Shown: positions 47,949-57,364 of the stretch, in pieces | How the letters are laid out: each line of letters opens with the position of its first letter | Position numbering within the stretch: position 1 is the first letter of the stretch | Assembly (NCBI RefSeq): GCF_011764485.1 | Contig: NZ_AP022848.1 | Span: forward strand, 2,756,001-2,820,000 | Direction of reading: 5' to 3' | Source of the DNA: Bosea sp. ANAM02 | GTDB taxonomy: Bacteria > Pseudomonadota > Alphaproteobacteria > Rhizobiales > Beijerinckiaceae | Length of the DNA stretch: 64,000 nt | The notes under the pieces: generated by a model | What the model was told of the DNA's origin: nothing | Databases searched by the model: none | The model's input: only the letters and a program-made list of their open reading frames with translations | Made by a program: the position numbers and the translations under genes

Positions 47949-49268
47949 TCAGACCGCGATGCCGTGCAGGTCGTAGGCGTCGGCGCGCTCGATCTTCACG
48001 GTGACGATGTCGCCGGCTCGCAAGGGGCGGCGGCTCGCTACATAGACATTGCCGTCGATCTCCGGCGCGTCCCATTTCGAGCGGCCCCTGGCGACGGTCG
48101 GGCCGGCCTCGTCGATGATGACGGGAATGCGCTTGCCGACGCGGCCCTTGACGATGCGGGCGGAAATCTCGGCCTGCGCCTTCATGAAACGGTGCCAGCG
48201 CGCCTCCTTGATCTCCTCGGGAACGAGATCGAGGCCGAGGTCGTTGGCGGGCGCGCCCTTCACCGGCTCGAATTTGAAAGCGCCGACGCGCTCCAGCCTC
48301 GCTTCCTTCAGCCAGTCGACGAGGATGTCCATGTCCTCCTCGGTCTCGCCGGGGAAGCCGACGATGAAGGTCGAGCGGATGGCGAGGTCCGGGCAGATAT
48401 CGCGCCACTTGCGGATGCGGTCGAGCGTACGGTCCTGATGGGCCGGGCGCTTCATCGCCTTCAGCACCTTCGGCGAAGCATGCTGGAACGGGATGTCGAG
48501 ATAGGGCAGGACGAGCCCTTCCTGCATCAGCGGGATCACCTCGTCGACATGCGGGTAAGGGTAGACGTAGTGCAGGCGCACCCACATCCCCATCTGGCCG
48601 AGCTCGCGGGCGAGCTCGAAGAAGCGCGTGCGGATCTCGCGATCCTTGAACATCGAGGGCGCATACTTGATGTCGAGACCGTAGGCGCTGGTGTCCTGCG
48701 AGATCACCAGCAGTTCCTTGACGCCGGCCTTGGCCAGCTTCTCGGCCTCGCGCAGCACGTCGCCGATCGGTCGCGAGACGAGATCGCCGCGCAACTTCGG
48801 GATGATGCAGAAGGTGCAGCGATTGTTGCAACCCTCTGAAATCTTGAGATAGGCGTAGTGCCGCGGCGTGAGCTTCACGCCCTGGTCGGGCACGAGATCG
48901 ACGAAGGGGTCGTGCTTCGGCGGCACCGCCTGGTGTACGGCCGAGACGACGCTCTCATAGGCCTGCGGGCCGGTGATCGCGAGCACGTTGGGGAAGACGT
49001 CGCGGATCTGCTCGGGCTCGGCGCCCATGCAGCCGGTTACGATGACCTTGCCGTTTTCGGCCATGGCGGAACCGATCGCCTCCAGCGACTCCGCCTTGGC
49101 CGAGTCGAGGAAGCCGCAGGTGTTGACGATGACGAGGTCGGCGCCGGCATGGCTCTTCGAGAGCTCGTAGCCCTCCGAGCGCAGCGAGGTGATGATCCGT
49201 TCGGAATCGACGAGCGCCTTGGGGCAGCCCAGCGAAACGAAGGAGATTTTCGGCGCGACGGCGTTCAT
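47949..49268 (-). CDS. rimO: Ribosomal protein S12 methylthiotransferase RimO
   Basis: Radical SAM enzyme that methylthiolates an Asp of ribosomal protein S12. It has 439 residues. The N-terminal MTTase domain has three Cys for the auxiliary 4Fe-4S cluster (C15, C51, C80). The radical SAM CxxxCxxC is C147, C151 and C154 in [17 protein letters not shown]-terminal TRAM domain ends the protein. The start [21 protein letters not shown] separates RimO from MiaB. It stands alone, converging on the small secreted protein. Confidence 0.96.
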   Translation of the reverse strand: MNAVAPKISFVSLGCPKALVDSERIITSLRSEGYELSKSHAGADLVIVNTCGFLDSAKAESLEAIGSAMAENGKVIVTGCMGAEPEQIRDVFPNVLAITGPQAYESVVSAVHQAVPPKHDPFVDLVPDQGVKLTPRHYAYLKISEGCNNRCTFCIIPKLRGDLVSRPIGDVLREAEKLAKAGVKELLVISQDTSAYGLDIKYAPSMFKDREIRTRFFELARELGQMGMWVRLHYVYPYPHVDEVIPLMQEGLVLPYLDIPFQHASPKVLKAMKRPAHQDRTLDRIRKWRDICPDLAIRSTFIVGFPGETEEDMDILVDWLKEARLERVGAFKFEPVKGAPANDLGLDLVPEEIKEARWHRFMKAQAEISARIVKGRVGKRIPVIIDEAGPTVARGRSKWDAPEIDGNVYVASRRPLRAGDIVTVKIERADAYDLHGIAV

Positions 49269-49374
49269 CGGCTGATGGCTTATGTCCAGAATGTCAGGAA
49301 GCGGCGCAGCTCAAGCGCACGCTGCTCTTTGACGCCTTTTTCGGCTTTTTGCAAATTGAGACTGGAAGCTTCGC

Positions 49375-49464
49375 CGTCATGCTCGCCCTTGTGGCGAGCA
49401 TCCACGTCTTGACCTCGCAACACACGAAGGAAGACGTGGATGGTCGGGACAAGCCCGACCATGA
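49375..49464. repeat. GTCATGCTCGCCC-family palindromic repeat (free-standing)
   Basis: GTCATGCTCGCCCTTGTGG with CATCCACGTCTT is mirrored by AAGACGTGGATGG and CAAGCCCGACCATGAC. Here it is not enclosed in an ATTCCGGG repeat, in contrast to 24542 and 40851. It lies between rimO and sseA. Confidence 0.85.
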
Positions 49465-49477
49465 CGGGAGGGGAGCG

Positions 49478-50344
49478 TCAGGCCGCCTTGCCGGTCGCGA
49501 CGGGGCGGTCCGTGTCCTGCGTCCAGTCGGTCATCGAGCCATCGTAGAGTGCGACTTCGTCGCGGCCCAGAACCTCCGACAGCACGAACCAGTTCGCCGC
49601 CGCCGAATGGCCGGTATTGCAATAGGACACGACCGGCCCCTGCGGCACGGTTGCGAAGAGCTGGTTCAACGCGCCGGTGGCTTTCAGCTTGCCGCTGCCG
49701 GGCTCGAAGGCGCCGGCATAGTCGCGCTGGATCGCACCGGGAATATGGCCGGCACGCGCCGCTTCCGCCGATTTCTCGCGGCCTTCGAAATAGCTGGGGC
49801 CGCGCGCATCGACGAGGCTCGCCTGCTTGCTTCGGGAGGCGACCAGAGTCGAATCCGCCGTGCTGCGCAGGCGCTGCTGCGCCACGACCGGATAGGGGCC
49901 CGCGCTCTTCGGCACTGACGGGCCGGTCGCGACCGGCCGCTGCGGATCGGCGGTCCAGGCCTTGAAGCCGCCATCGAGGATCGCCTGCTGGCCATGGCCG
50001 ATGAATTTCAGCGTCCAGTAGACCCGCGCTGCCGCGGCGAAATCGGTCGCGGCGGTGCCGGCCGGGACGATGACGACATCGTCATGCGGCGTGATGCCGA
50101 TTCGGCCGGCGAGCGCGGCGAGATGGTCGAGCGGCGGCAGCATGCCGGGCGCATTGCCGATCTTCGCCCGCCAGCCATCGGCGGCATAGTCGGAATGGAT
50201 CGCGCCGGGGACATGCCCGGCTTCGAAGGCTGCCTGCGCGCCGTCGGCGGCGGTGCGGATGTCGATGACGACGAGGTTCTTGTCGCCAAGCCGCGCAGCC
50301 AGCGCCTCCGGCGTGATCAGTCCGGCGAATTCAGCCCGGCTCAT
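49478..50344 (-). CDS. sseA: Thiosulfate/3-mercaptopyruvate sulfurtransferase (tandem rhodanese)
   Basis: Transfers sulfane sulfur to a thiophilic acceptor such as cyanide. It has 288 residues in two rhodanese domains. The N-terminal half lacks a catalytic Cys. The C-terminal half carries C242 in the active-site loop YCNTGHSAA. The CNTGHSA loop differs from both the CRKG-type rhodanese and the CGSGVTA-type mercaptopyruvate enzymes, so the donor is uncertain and the symbol is tentative. The start overlaps the osmC-like stop as ATGA, so the two are coupled. Confidence 0.88.
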   Translation of the reverse strand: MSRAEFAGLITPEALAARLGDKNLVVIDIRTAADGAQAAFEAGHVPGAIHSDYAADGWRAKIGNAPGMLPPLDHLAALAGRIGITPHDDVVIVPAGTAATDFAAAARVYWTLKFIGHGQQAILDGGFKAWTADPQRPVATGPSVPKSAGPYPVVAQQRLRSTADSTLVASRSKQASLVDARGPSYFEGREKSAEAARAGHIPGAIQRDYAGAFEPGSGKLKATGALNQLFATVPQGPVVSYCNTGHSAAANWFVLSEVLGRDEVALYDGSMTDWTQDTDRPVATGKAA

Positions 50345-50778
50345 TCAGCGGCCTCCCTGTGCAATTCGTCGATCACCTCGAGGCTGTAGCTCATCTCGGC
50401 GGTCGCCCCGAGCATGATCGAAGCCGAACAGTATTTTTCCTTCGACAATGTGACGGCCCGCTCAGCCTTGGCCTGCGACAAACCCTTGCCGGTGATGCGA
50501 TAGGCGAGGTGGATTTTGGTGAAGACCTTGGGATCGGTCGTGGCGCGCTCGGCCTCGACATCGACCTCGCAGCCGGTGACGTTCTCGCGGCCCTTCTTGA
50601 GCATGCTGACGACGTCGAAGCCGGTGCAGCCGGCAAGCCCGATCAGGAGCATCTCCATCGGCCGGATGCCGAGATTGCGCCCGCCATATTCCGGGGCGCC
50701 ATCCATGATCATGGCGTGCCCGCTGCCGGACTCGCCCATGAAGGCCATGCCATCAACCCATTTCGCGCGTGCTTTCAT
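50341..50778 (-). CDS. OsmC-family redox protein (YhfA-like)
   Basis: A thiol-dependent peroxidase-fold protein of 145 residues. The two reactive Cys are C51 in GLAGCTGFD and C117 in KEKYCSAS. Sequence features such as GGRNLGIRPMEMLLIGLAG place it in the YhfA-like branch rather than OsmC or Ohr proper. It is the first gene of a two-gene operon with the rhodanese, sharing four bases with it, so a role in sulfur or thiol stress is plausible. Confidence 0.9.
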   Translation of the reverse strand: MKARAKWVDGMAFMGESGSGHAMIMDGAPEYGGRNLGIRPMEMLLIGLAGCTGFDVVSMLKKGRENVTGCEVDVEAERATTDPKVFTKIHLAYRITGKGLSQAKAERAVTLSKEKYCSASIMLGATAEMSYSLEVIDELHREAAE

Positions 50779-50894
50779 CGCGATCTCCTGTCGGCGTGAT
50801 CCGCTATGCGACAGGCATAGCCCGACCCGCCGGTTGAGGCGAGGGCGGCTTCATGCCGCTGCCGCATGCAGGGCGTCATGCTGCGGAACCTCTC

Positions 50895-51036
50895 GTCATT
50901 CCGGGGCGATCCGAAGGATCGAGCCCGGAACCCAGAACCGATGCGATCTCAAGAATGGCGGCGAGCAAGAAGCTTCCTTTCCGAGGGCGTCGGTTCTGGA
51001 TTCCGGGCTCATGGCTGCGCCATGCCCCGGAATGAC
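50895..51036. repeat. ATTCCGGG-family palindromic repeat
   Basis: GTCATTCCGGGGCGATCC with CCCGGAACCCAGAACCGATGC is mirrored by GCGTCGGTTCTGGATTCCGGG and CCCCGGAATGAC. It ends 11 bases before the cysA stop and may form a hairpin at the end of the sulfate transporter transcript. Confidence 0.85.
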
Positions 51037-51046
51037 GGGGGGCTCC

Positions 51047-52093
51047 TCACGCCGCCGCGAACAGGTTGCCATGGGCGATGCGCAGCCTGATCCGTTCGCC
51101 GATCGCCGGGGCGACCTGGCTGGCGAGATCGACTTCCAGCCGCTTCTTCAGCCCCTCGACCGCGACCTCCGCCCGGCGAATCGGGCCGTTGCGACGCAGG
51201 TGCTCGACCGTGCCGGGCAGCGCCAGCGGCGTCTCGTCGACGATGCGCAGATGCTGCGGCCGGACATAGAGCGAGGCCGCGCCGCCCTGGTTCTGCGACA
51301 ATCCGCCGAGCACCGGCCGGTCGCCGAAGAAGGCCTGGCTGCCGACGATCTTGACCGGCAGCTTGTTCGCCTCGCCCAGGAACTCGCAGATGAAGGGCGT
51401 CGCCGGGTGATCGTAGACATCGTCTGCCGAGCCGACCTGCTCGATCCGCCCCTCGTTGAGGATCGCGACCCGGTCGGCCAGCTCCAGCGCTTCCTCCTGA
51501 TCGTGGGTGACGAAGACGGTGGTGTGGCCGGTGCGCCCGTGCAATTCGCGCAGCCACGCCCGCAGGTCCTTGCGGACCTTGGCGTCGAGCGCGCCGAAGG
51601 GCTCGTCGAGCAGCAGCACGCGCGGCTCGATGGCGAGCGCACGTGCCAGGGCGACGCGCTGGCGTTGGCCGCCGGAAAGCTGGCTCGGATAACGTTTTTC
51701 CAGTCCCGGCAACTGAACGAGGTCGAGCAAGTCACTGACGCGCTTGCGGATTTCGTCGTTGCCCGGGCGCTCGTGCCGCGGACGGGATTTCAGGCCGAAG
51801 CCGATATTCTCGGCAACATTCATCGTCTTGAACAGCGCGTATTGCTGGAAGACGAAGCCGATGCGGCGCTCGCGCAGCGAGAGATCGCGCGTATCGGTCT
51901 CGCCGAACAGCACGCGGCCGCGATCGGCCTCTTCCAGTCCCGCGATGAGGCGCAGCAGCGTGGTCTTGCCCGAACCGGAGGGACCGAGCAGCGCGACCAG
52001 CTCCCCCGGCTGGATATCGAGCGAGACGCCGCGCAGCGCCGGGAAATTTTCAAAGCGCTTTTCGATTGTCTCGATGGTGACGGCGACCGACAT
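51047..52093 (-). CDS. cysA: Sulfate/thiosulfate ABC transporter ATPase
   Basis: ATP-binding subunit of the sulfate importer. It has 348 residues. Walker A GPSGSGKT is near residue 37, the Q-loop is in FVFQQYALF, the ABC signature is [16 protein letters not shown], and Walker B is [15 protein letters not shown]-terminal TOBE-like regulatory region starts after ~235. ATG at 52093 has AAGGAG eight bases upstream. The longer open frame to 52183 lies in cysW. It is the last gene of the sbp-cysT-cysW-cysA operon. Confidence 0.96.
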   Translation of the reverse strand: MSVAVTIETIEKRFENFPALRGVSLDIQPGELVALLGPSGSGKTTLLRLIAGLEEADRGRVLFGETDTRDLSLRERRIGFVFQQYALFKTMNVAENIGFGLKSRPRHERPGNDEIRKRVSDLLDLVQLPGLEKRYPSQLSGGQRQRVALARALAIEPRVLLLDEPFGALDAKVRKDLRAWLRELHGRTGHTTVFVTHDQEEALELADRVAILNEGRIEQVGSADDVYDHPATPFICEFLGEANKLPVKIVGSQAFFGDRPVLGGLSQNQGGAASLYVRPQHLRIVDETPLALPGTVEHLRRNGPIRRAEVAVEGLKKRLEVDLASQVAPAIGERIRLRIAHGNLFAAA

Positions 52094-52109
52094 GGCCCAG
52101 CTCCTTGGG

Positions 52110-53000
52110 TCAGTGGCGGCGGCTGGCGGCGATCGCATCGCCGTAGCGCCATTCCAGCAGGGTTTTGAGCACGAGGGTGACAAGGGCTAGCCCTGCCAGC
52201 AGCGAGGCCACCGCGAAGGCGGCCGCGCCCATGTACTCGTTGTAGAGGATCTCGATATGCAGCGGCATGGTGTTGGTCAGGCCGCGGATTTTGCCCGAGA
52301 CGACCGCGACGGCGCCAAACTCACCCATGGCGCGGGCGTTGCAGAGCAGCACGCCGTAGAACAGGCTCCATTTCACGTTCGGCAGCGTCACGGAGAGGAA
52401 TACGCGCCCGGGCGAGGCGCCGAGCGTCAGCGCCGCCTCCTCGTCGGATGATCCCTGCGACTGCATATGCGGGATCAGTTCGCGCGCCACGAAGGGGAAG
52501 GTGACGAAGATCGTGGCGAGGATCAGGCCGGGCAGGGCGAAGACGATCTTCAGATCGTTGGCCTGAAGCCAGGGCCCGAAATAGCCCTGCGCGCCGAAGA
52601 GCAGCACGAAGACGAGGCCCGAGATCACCGGCGAGACCGAGAAGGGCAGGTCGATCAGGCTGATCAGCAGGTTCTTGCCGCGGAATTCGAACTTGGCGGC
52701 GGCCCAGGCGGCGGCGATGCCGACGACGATGTTGAACGGCACCGCGATCGCCGCGACGAGCAGCGTCAAGCGGATCGCCGCCAGCGCATCCGGTTCCGTG
52801 ATCGCGGCGCGATAGGCCTCCCAGCCCTTGGCGGCGGCCTCGATGAAGACCGTGACCAGCGGCAGCAGCAGGAAGAGCAGCAGGAAGGCGAGCGAAACCG
52901 CGATCAGCGCGACCTGAACGACGGGGCTCTCGCCGCGTATGCGGCCGAAACGGCGCTTTGGTGCCTTTGCCGAGACAGAGGGCAGGGTCGCGTCAGACAT
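52110..53000 (-). CDS. cysW: Sulfate ABC transporter permease CysW
   Basis: One of the two membrane subunits of the sulfate importer. It has 296 residues with about six membrane segments. The EAA loop that contacts CysA is [21 protein letters not shown] near residue 195, and [16 protein letters not shown] is typical of CysW. The start overlaps the end of cysT by eight bases. Confidence 0.95.
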   Translation of the reverse strand: MSDATLPSVSAKAPKRRFGRIRGESPVVQVALIAVSLAFLLLFLLLPLVTVFIEAAAKGWEAYRAAITEPDALAAIRLTLLVAAIAVPFNIVVGIAAAWAAAKFEFRGKNLLISLIDLPFSVSPVISGLVFVLLFGAQGYFGPWLQANDLKIVFALPGLILATIFVTFPFVARELIPHMQSQGSSDEEAALTLGASPGRVFLSVTLPNVKWSLFYGVLLCNARAMGEFGAVAVVSGKIRGLTNTMPLHIEILYNEYMGAAAFAVASLLAGLALVTLVLKTLLEWRYGDAIAASRRH

Positions 53001-53889
53001 CGCCGAACCTCCGGCGGGCGCGGGCCTGGATCAGGTTTCCGGCGAGGATCAGGGCAAAGGCGATCAGCAGCATCATCGTCGCGACCACGGCGGCGCCGGC
53101 ATAGTCGAACTGCTCCAGCCTGATTACGATCAGCAGCGGGGCGATCTCGGAGATCATCGGCACGTTGCCGGCGATGAAGATCACCGAGCCGTACTCTCCG
53201 ACCGCTCGCGCGAAGGCGAGAACGAAGCCGGTCATCAGCGCCGGCAGGACAGGCGGCAGGATCACCCGGAAGATCGTCCGGGCGCGGCTGGCACCGAGCA
53301 GGGCGGCGGCTTCCTCGACGTCGCTCTGCAACTCTTCCAGCACGGGCTGGACGGTGCGCACCACGAAGGGCAGGCCGATGAAGATCAGCGCCACGATCAC
53401 GCCGAGCGGCGTATAGGCGACCTTGCCGTCGAACCCGAAGGAGAGATCGGTGAAAGGGATCGTCAGCTTGAAGGCGAGCGGCGCCAGCAGCGAGCCGACC
53501 CAGCCGTTCGGCGCGTAGATCGTCGCGAGCGAGATGCCGGCGACAGCCGTCGGCAGGGCAAAGGGCAGGTCGACGGCCGCATCGATCAGGCGCCGGCCGG
53601 GAAATTCGTAGCGCACCAGCACCCAGGCCAGGATCAGGCCGAACACGGCGTTGACGAGCGCAGCGAACAGGGCGGCGGTGAAGGAAAGCCTGAGCGCGGC
53701 GAGCGTCCGCGGCGAGGTGGCCACCGCCCAGATATCGGCGGGGCCGGCGCTGGCGGCCTTGAGAAACAACGCCGCCAGCGGGATCAGCACGATCAGCGAC
53801 AGCGCCGTCACGGTGATGCCGAACGCCAGCCCGAAGCCGGGCAGGATGCTCGGCTCGCGCCAGCGGAAGGTCGTCGTCGCCGCCGTCAT
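52993..53889 (-). CDS. cysT: Sulfate ABC transporter permease CysT
   Basis: The partner membrane subunit of CysW, also called CysU. It has 298 residues with six or more membrane segments. The EAA loop is EEAAALLGASRARTIFRVILP, and FARAVGEYGSVIFIAGN is typical. It follows sbp after nine bases and overlaps cysW. Confidence 0.95.
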   Translation of the reverse strand: MTAATTTFRWREPSILPGFGLAFGITVTALSLIVLIPLAALFLKAASAGPADIWAVATSPRTLAALRLSFTAALFAALVNAVFGLILAWVLVRYEFPGRRLIDAAVDLPFALPTAVAGISLATIYAPNGWVGSLLAPLAFKLTIPFTDLSFGFDGKVAYTPLGVIVALIFIGLPFVVRTVQPVLEELQSDVEEAAALLGASRARTIFRVILPPVLPALMTGFVLAFARAVGEYGSVIFIAGNVPMISEIAPLLIVIRLEQFDYAGAAVVATMMLLIAFALILAGNLIQARARRRFGDV

Positions 53890-53898
53890 GGGCAGTCC

Positions 53899-54939
53899 TC
53901 AGCGGGCCGGCTTGTAGAGCTGGTCGAAGGTGCCGCCATCGCCGAAATGGGTTGGCTGGGCCTTTCTCCAGCCGCCGAAGACGTCGTCGATCGTCACCAG
54001 CTCGACCTTCGGGAAATTGGCGACGTCCTTGCTGTCGGCAGCCTCGGGATTGCGCGGGCGGTAGAAGTTCCTGGCGATGATCGCCTGTCCCTTCGGCGTA
54101 TAGAGGAACTCCAGATAGGCCTGCGCTTGTTCGCGAGTCTTCCTGGCGTCGACATTGGTATCGACCAGCGCGACCGGCGGCTCGGCCAGGATGGACAGGC
54201 TCGGCACGACGATGTCGAACTTGTCGGCGCCGAACTCTTTCAGCGCTAGGAAGGCCTCGTTCTCCCAGGACAGGAAGACGTCGCCGATGCCGCGCTGGGT
54301 GAAGGTCGTGGTCGCGCCGCGCGCGCCGGTATCGAGCACCGGGACATTGGCGAGGAGCTTGGCGATATAGTCGCGGACCTTGGCCTCGTCCTTGTTGAAG
54401 GCCTTCTCGGCATAGGCCCAGGCGGCGAGATAGTTCCAGCGCGCCCCGCCCGAGGTCTTCGGGTTCGGCGTGACGATCTGGACACCCGGCTTCACGAGGT
54501 CGCCCCAGTCCCCGATCGCCTTGGGATTGCCCTTGCGGACGAGGAAGACGATCGTCGAGGTATAGGGCGCGGAATTGTGCGGCAGGCGCTTCTGCCAATC
54601 GAGCGGCAGCTTTTTCGAGCGCTCGGCGACGGCATCGATGTCGCCGGCCAGCGCCAGCGTCACGACATCGGCGGTGAGCCCGTCGATCACCGTGCGGGCC
54701 TGCGCGCCTGAACCGCCATGCGACTGGCGGATCGTCGAAATCTTCCTGTCGGGGTTCTTCGCGTTCCACGCGGCGATGAAGGCCGTGTTGATCTCGCGAT
54801 AGAGCTCGCGGGTCGGATCATAGGAGACGTTGAGGAGCTCGGTCTGGGCGCGCGCTCCGGCGACGACGCCGAAGCAGAGCGTGAAGGCTCCCAGAACCAG
54901 TCCGGCCCGAAGGAGGCGGCTATAAGCAGGTCGCATCAT
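53899..54939 (-). CDS. sbp: Sulfate ABC transporter substrate-binding protein
   Basis: Periplasmic sulfate receptor. It has 346 residues with a signal peptide ending near GARAQ. The mature protein begins [21 protein letters not shown], the hallmark of Sbp/Cys[26 protein letters not shown] and [14 protein letters not shown] line the binding cleft in the family. ATG at 54939 has GGAG seven bases upstream. It is the first gene of the transporter operon, preceded by about 190 AT-richer bases that probably hold its promoter. Confidence 0.95.
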   Translation of the reverse strand: MMRPAYSRLLRAGLVLGAFTLCFGVVAGARAQTELLNVSYDPTRELYREINTAFIAAWNAKNPDRKISTIRQSHGGSGAQARTVIDGLTADVVTLALAGDIDAVAERSKKLPLDWQKRLPHNSAPYTSTIVFLVRKGNPKAIGDWGDLVKPGVQIVTPNPKTSGGARWNYLAAWAYAEKAFNKDEAKVRDYIAKLLANVPVLDTGARGATTTFTQRGIGDVFLSWENEAFLALKEFGADKFDIVVPSLSILAEPPVALVDTNVDARKTREQAQAYLEFLYTPKGQAIIARNFYRPRNPEAADSKDVANFPKVELVTIDDVFGGWRKAQPTHFGDGGTFDQLYKPAR

Positions 54940-55046
54940 GTCAGGGCTCCGTTGGTTCACGGCGAGGCTTGGTGAAGCCTCAATCCGTTCTTAATAACAA
55001 ACGAAACGTACTGAATTATCGGCCTTTTCTGAATGATCTGGCGCAG

Positions 55047-55073
55047 CCGGCGCCTTCCAAATTAGGGCGCCGG
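55047..55073. promoter_or_regulatory. Stem-loop between cysG and sbp
   Basis: CCGGCGCC (55047-55054) and GGCGCCGG (55066-55073) form a perfect eight-base stem with an 11-base AT-rich loop. There is no T tract on either strand. It may be a transcript-stabilising or partial termination structure between the siroheme/sulfite operon and the transporter operon. Confidence 0.4.
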
Positions 55074-55130
55074 AGGAGAAAACGCATCTCCGGCGACGGC
55101 GTTCCACCCGGCGACGAGGCCGGTCCGTGA

Positions 55131-56588
55131 TCAGGCCCGGCGGCGGTCTTCCGCAGGATTCGTGACGGACAGGGCTGGGCCGAAGGCATGGCCGATCAGG
55201 ACGAGAACCGGGCCGTTCGCCGGCAATTCGCCAAGCCGCTCCGGCAGGTCCGCAATGGTCGCGGCGACGCGCTGCTCGTCCGGGCGCGTGGCGGCGAGCA
55301 CGGCGACGGCCGGAGTCCGCGGATCGAGGCCCGCGGCGATGGCGCGCTCGCGGAAGCCGGGCAGGGTGGCGCGCGCCATATAGATCACGGTCGAGGCGGC
55401 GGGGTCCGCCATGGCGCGCCAGTCGAGATCGTCAGGCAATTCGCCCTTGCGCGAATGGCCGGTGACGAATTGCAGGCGCCGCGCATGGTCGCGATGGGTC
55501 AGCGACAGGCCGAGCGAGGCCGCCGCCCCCTGCGCAGCCGAGATGCCCGGTACGATCGCGACCGGAATGCCGGCTGCGTGGCAGGCCTCGATCTCCTCGC
55601 CGGCGCGGCCGAAGATGCCGGGGTCGCCGCCCTTCAGGCGCACGACATGCTTGCCCTGCGACGCCAGCGAGACGATCAGCGCGTTGATATCGCCCTGCTT
55701 CACCGAGGGGCCATAGCCGGTCTTGCCGACCAGCATGCGCCTGGCCTCGCGCCGCGCCAGCTCCAGCACACCGGGCGAGACGAGGTCGTCATAGAGGATG
55801 ATGTCGGCGCTCTGCAGGGCGCGTATCGCCTTCAGCGTCAGCAATTCCGGGTCGCCCGGGCCGGCGCCGACCAGCGTCACGCGGCCCTTGCCGTCATGAG
55901 CGGCCTCGATCCGGGAGAGCTTCGCAAACAGTTCGGCCTCGTCGTCGGGGTTCGGAACGCGCTCCGGCTCTGCCATGGCCTTGCCGGCGAAGAGTTCCCA
56001 GAAAGCGCGCCTGAGCGCGAAGGGCAGTTCGCGCGCCTGGACGGCGGGGCGCCAGTCGGCCGCGGCCTGCGCCCAGTTCTTCAGCCCGGCCGGGAGCAGT
56101 GCCTCAATCTTGGTGCGGATCGCCTGGCCGAAAACGGGCGCCGCGCCATCGGTCGAGACGGCCACAATTAAGGGAGAGCGATTGACCAGCGCGCCGAAGG
56201 CGAAATCGCAATGCTCGGGCTTGTCGACGATGTTGACCGGCACGCCCGCCTGCCGCGCCGCCGCGACGAAGGCATGGACCGCATCGACATCGTCGAGATC
56301 GGCGACGGCGATTGCCGCGTCGGTGAGGTCGTCCGCCTGCCAGGCTCGTCCGTGCACATGCACGCGATGGCCGATTTCGCCCTGCGCCAGCCCTGCGAAC
56401 AGCGCCTCTTCGCCGCCAGCGAAGACATGCAGCTCGGCCCCGGCCGCCGCGAGCAGTTCAGCCTTCCACAGCGCGCCTTCGGTTCCGCCGGCGAGCACGA
56501 CCTTGCGCCCCTCCAGCTTGTGGAAGAGCGGCAGTGTCGCCAGCGGCTCGATGCGGGCCGCGGTGGGTTCGGGCAGTCTTTCGGTCAT
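55131..56588 (-). CDS. cysG: Siroheme synthase CysG (dehydrogenase/ferrochelatase and methyltransferase)
   Basis: Makes siroheme, the cofactor of the adjacent sulfite reductase, from uroporphyrinogen III. It has 485 residues. The N-terminal part (~1-220) is the precorrin-2 dehydrogenase/ferrochelatase. The C-terminal part (~230-475) is the SAM-dependent methyltransferase with VTLVGAGPGDPELLTLKA and VVRLKGGDPGIFGRAGEE. The NAD-binding loop reads GGTEGA at 34-39 instead of the usual GGGxVA. ATG at 56588 overlaps the stop of the small membrane protein gene as ATGA. The frame is open to 56693, but the overlap supports the shorter start. Confidence 0.94.
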   Translation of the reverse strand: MTERLPEPTAARIEPLATLPLFHKLEGRKVVLAGGTEGALWKAELLAAAGAELHVFAGGEEALFAGLAQGEIGHRVHVHGRAWQADDLTDAAIAVADLDDVDAVHAFVAAARQAGVPVNIVDKPEHCDFAFGALVNRSPLIVAVSTDGAAPVFGQAIRTKIEALLPAGLKNWAQAAADWRPAVQARELPFALRRAFWELFAGKAMAEPERVPNPDDEAELFAKLSRIEAAHDGKGRVTLVGAGPGDPELLTLKAIRALQSADIILYDDLVSPGVLELARREARRMLVGKTGYGPSVKQGDINALIVSLASQGKHVVRLKGGDPGIFGRAGEEIEACHAAGIPVAIVPGISAAQGAAASLGLSLTHRDHARRLQFVTGHSRKGELPDDLDWRAMADPAASTVIYMARATLPGFRERAIAAGLDPRTPAVAVLAATRPDEQRVAATIADLPERLGELPANGPVLVLIGHAFGPALSVTNPAEDRRRA

Positions 56589-56836
56589 CGGGTCGTCGCT
56601 ACGGCCTTCTCGTCTGCCGCACTGCGCTCGGTCCCCGCCGGTGGCGCGAACAGCCACAGCGCGGCCAGTGCCAGAATGATAAGGCGAAAGCAAAGATCGA
56701 ACCAGCGCCCGCGTGCCTCGCTCGTCGTCGATCGGGGGAACAAGGACTCCGACTCGGTATCCAGGCGATCCTCATCGATGCCCGTGGCAGTGCGGGGGCG
56801 TTCGATCGAGCCATGGGTCGCGGTCGAGATCGCCAT
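56585..56836 (-). CDS. Small membrane protein within the sulfite reductase operon
   Basis: An 83-residue protein with a polar N-terminus of about 45 residues and a single hydrophobic helix (LCFRLIILALAALWLFAPP), then a short charged tail. ATG at 56836 has GGAG six bases upstream. It starts three bases after the DUF934 stop and overlaps the cysG start as ATGA, which strongly supports a real gene. No family is recognised. A role linked to siroheme or sulfite reductase, perhaps membrane recruitment, is inference from position only. Confidence 0.7.
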   Translation of the reverse strand: MAISTATHGSIERPRTATGIDEDRLDTESESLFPRSTTSEARGRWFDLCFRLIILALAALWLFAPPAGTERSAADEKAVATTR

Positions 56837-56839
56837 GCC

Positions 56840-57364
56840 TCACTCCGCTGCGACGGGCGCGGCGGCTCTCGCCGCCCGGCGCTGGTCGAGGACGTTGCGG
56901 CCGCTCTCGCCATAGCCGCGCTGGTAGGTCGCGCTGAACGAATCCTTGGCGTGCAGCCATTGCGGTACCGGCTGGCGCGCGGCGTTCGCCTCCGGCAATT
57001 CGATCGTGTCGAAGCCGCAGGAGAGCGCGTAGGCGAACTGGTCGGCGATCAGCGGGCCGCTGGCGCGGATCTCGCCCGCGAAGCCGAGGCGCCGGATCTG
57101 GCGGGCGAGGCTGAAGCCGCGCCCGTCCGAATAGGCCGGAAAGGCGATGGCGACGAGCGTCAATCGCGGCAGGAAAGGCGCGAGCTCGGCGAAGGGCACG
57201 TTGTTGGGGATGAGCACGCCGATCACCTGCTCGGGCTCCTGCGCGTCGAGCGCCTCGGCGAGCACCTCCCAGGGCACGAGCGCGGCCGGGATATTGCCGA
57301 TCGCGGCTCCTTCGCTAAGGGTCCAGCGGTCTTCGCGGCTTCCGGTCCGGTCAAGCAGCGGCAC
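56840..57364 (-). CDS. DUF934 family protein
   Basis: A 174-residue protein of the DUF934 family, nearly always linked to cysI in proteobacteria; its exact function is not established. The C-terminal half contains GRGFSLARQIRRLGFAGEIRA and FDTIELPE, typical of the family. The start is a GTG at 57364 inside the cysI end, with AGGAG seven bases upstream, giving a 14-base overlap. The open frame extends to 57805, but that part is an Arg/Ser-rich shadow of cysI. Confidence 0.88.
   Translation of the reverse strand: MPLLDRTGSREDRWTLSEGAAIGNIPAALVPWEVLAEALDAQEPEQVIGVLIPNNVPFAELAPFLPRLTLVAIAFPAYSDGRGFSLARQIRRLGFAGEIRASGPLIADQFAYALSCGFDTIELPEANAARQPVPQWLHAKDSFSATYQRGYGESGRNVLDQRRAARAAAPVAAE

Noticed and set aside
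55047..55073. A terminator or SAM-type riboswitch between cysG and sbp
   Set aside because: The stem has no T tract on either strand and no riboswitch core sequence was recognised. It is listed only as a stem-loop.
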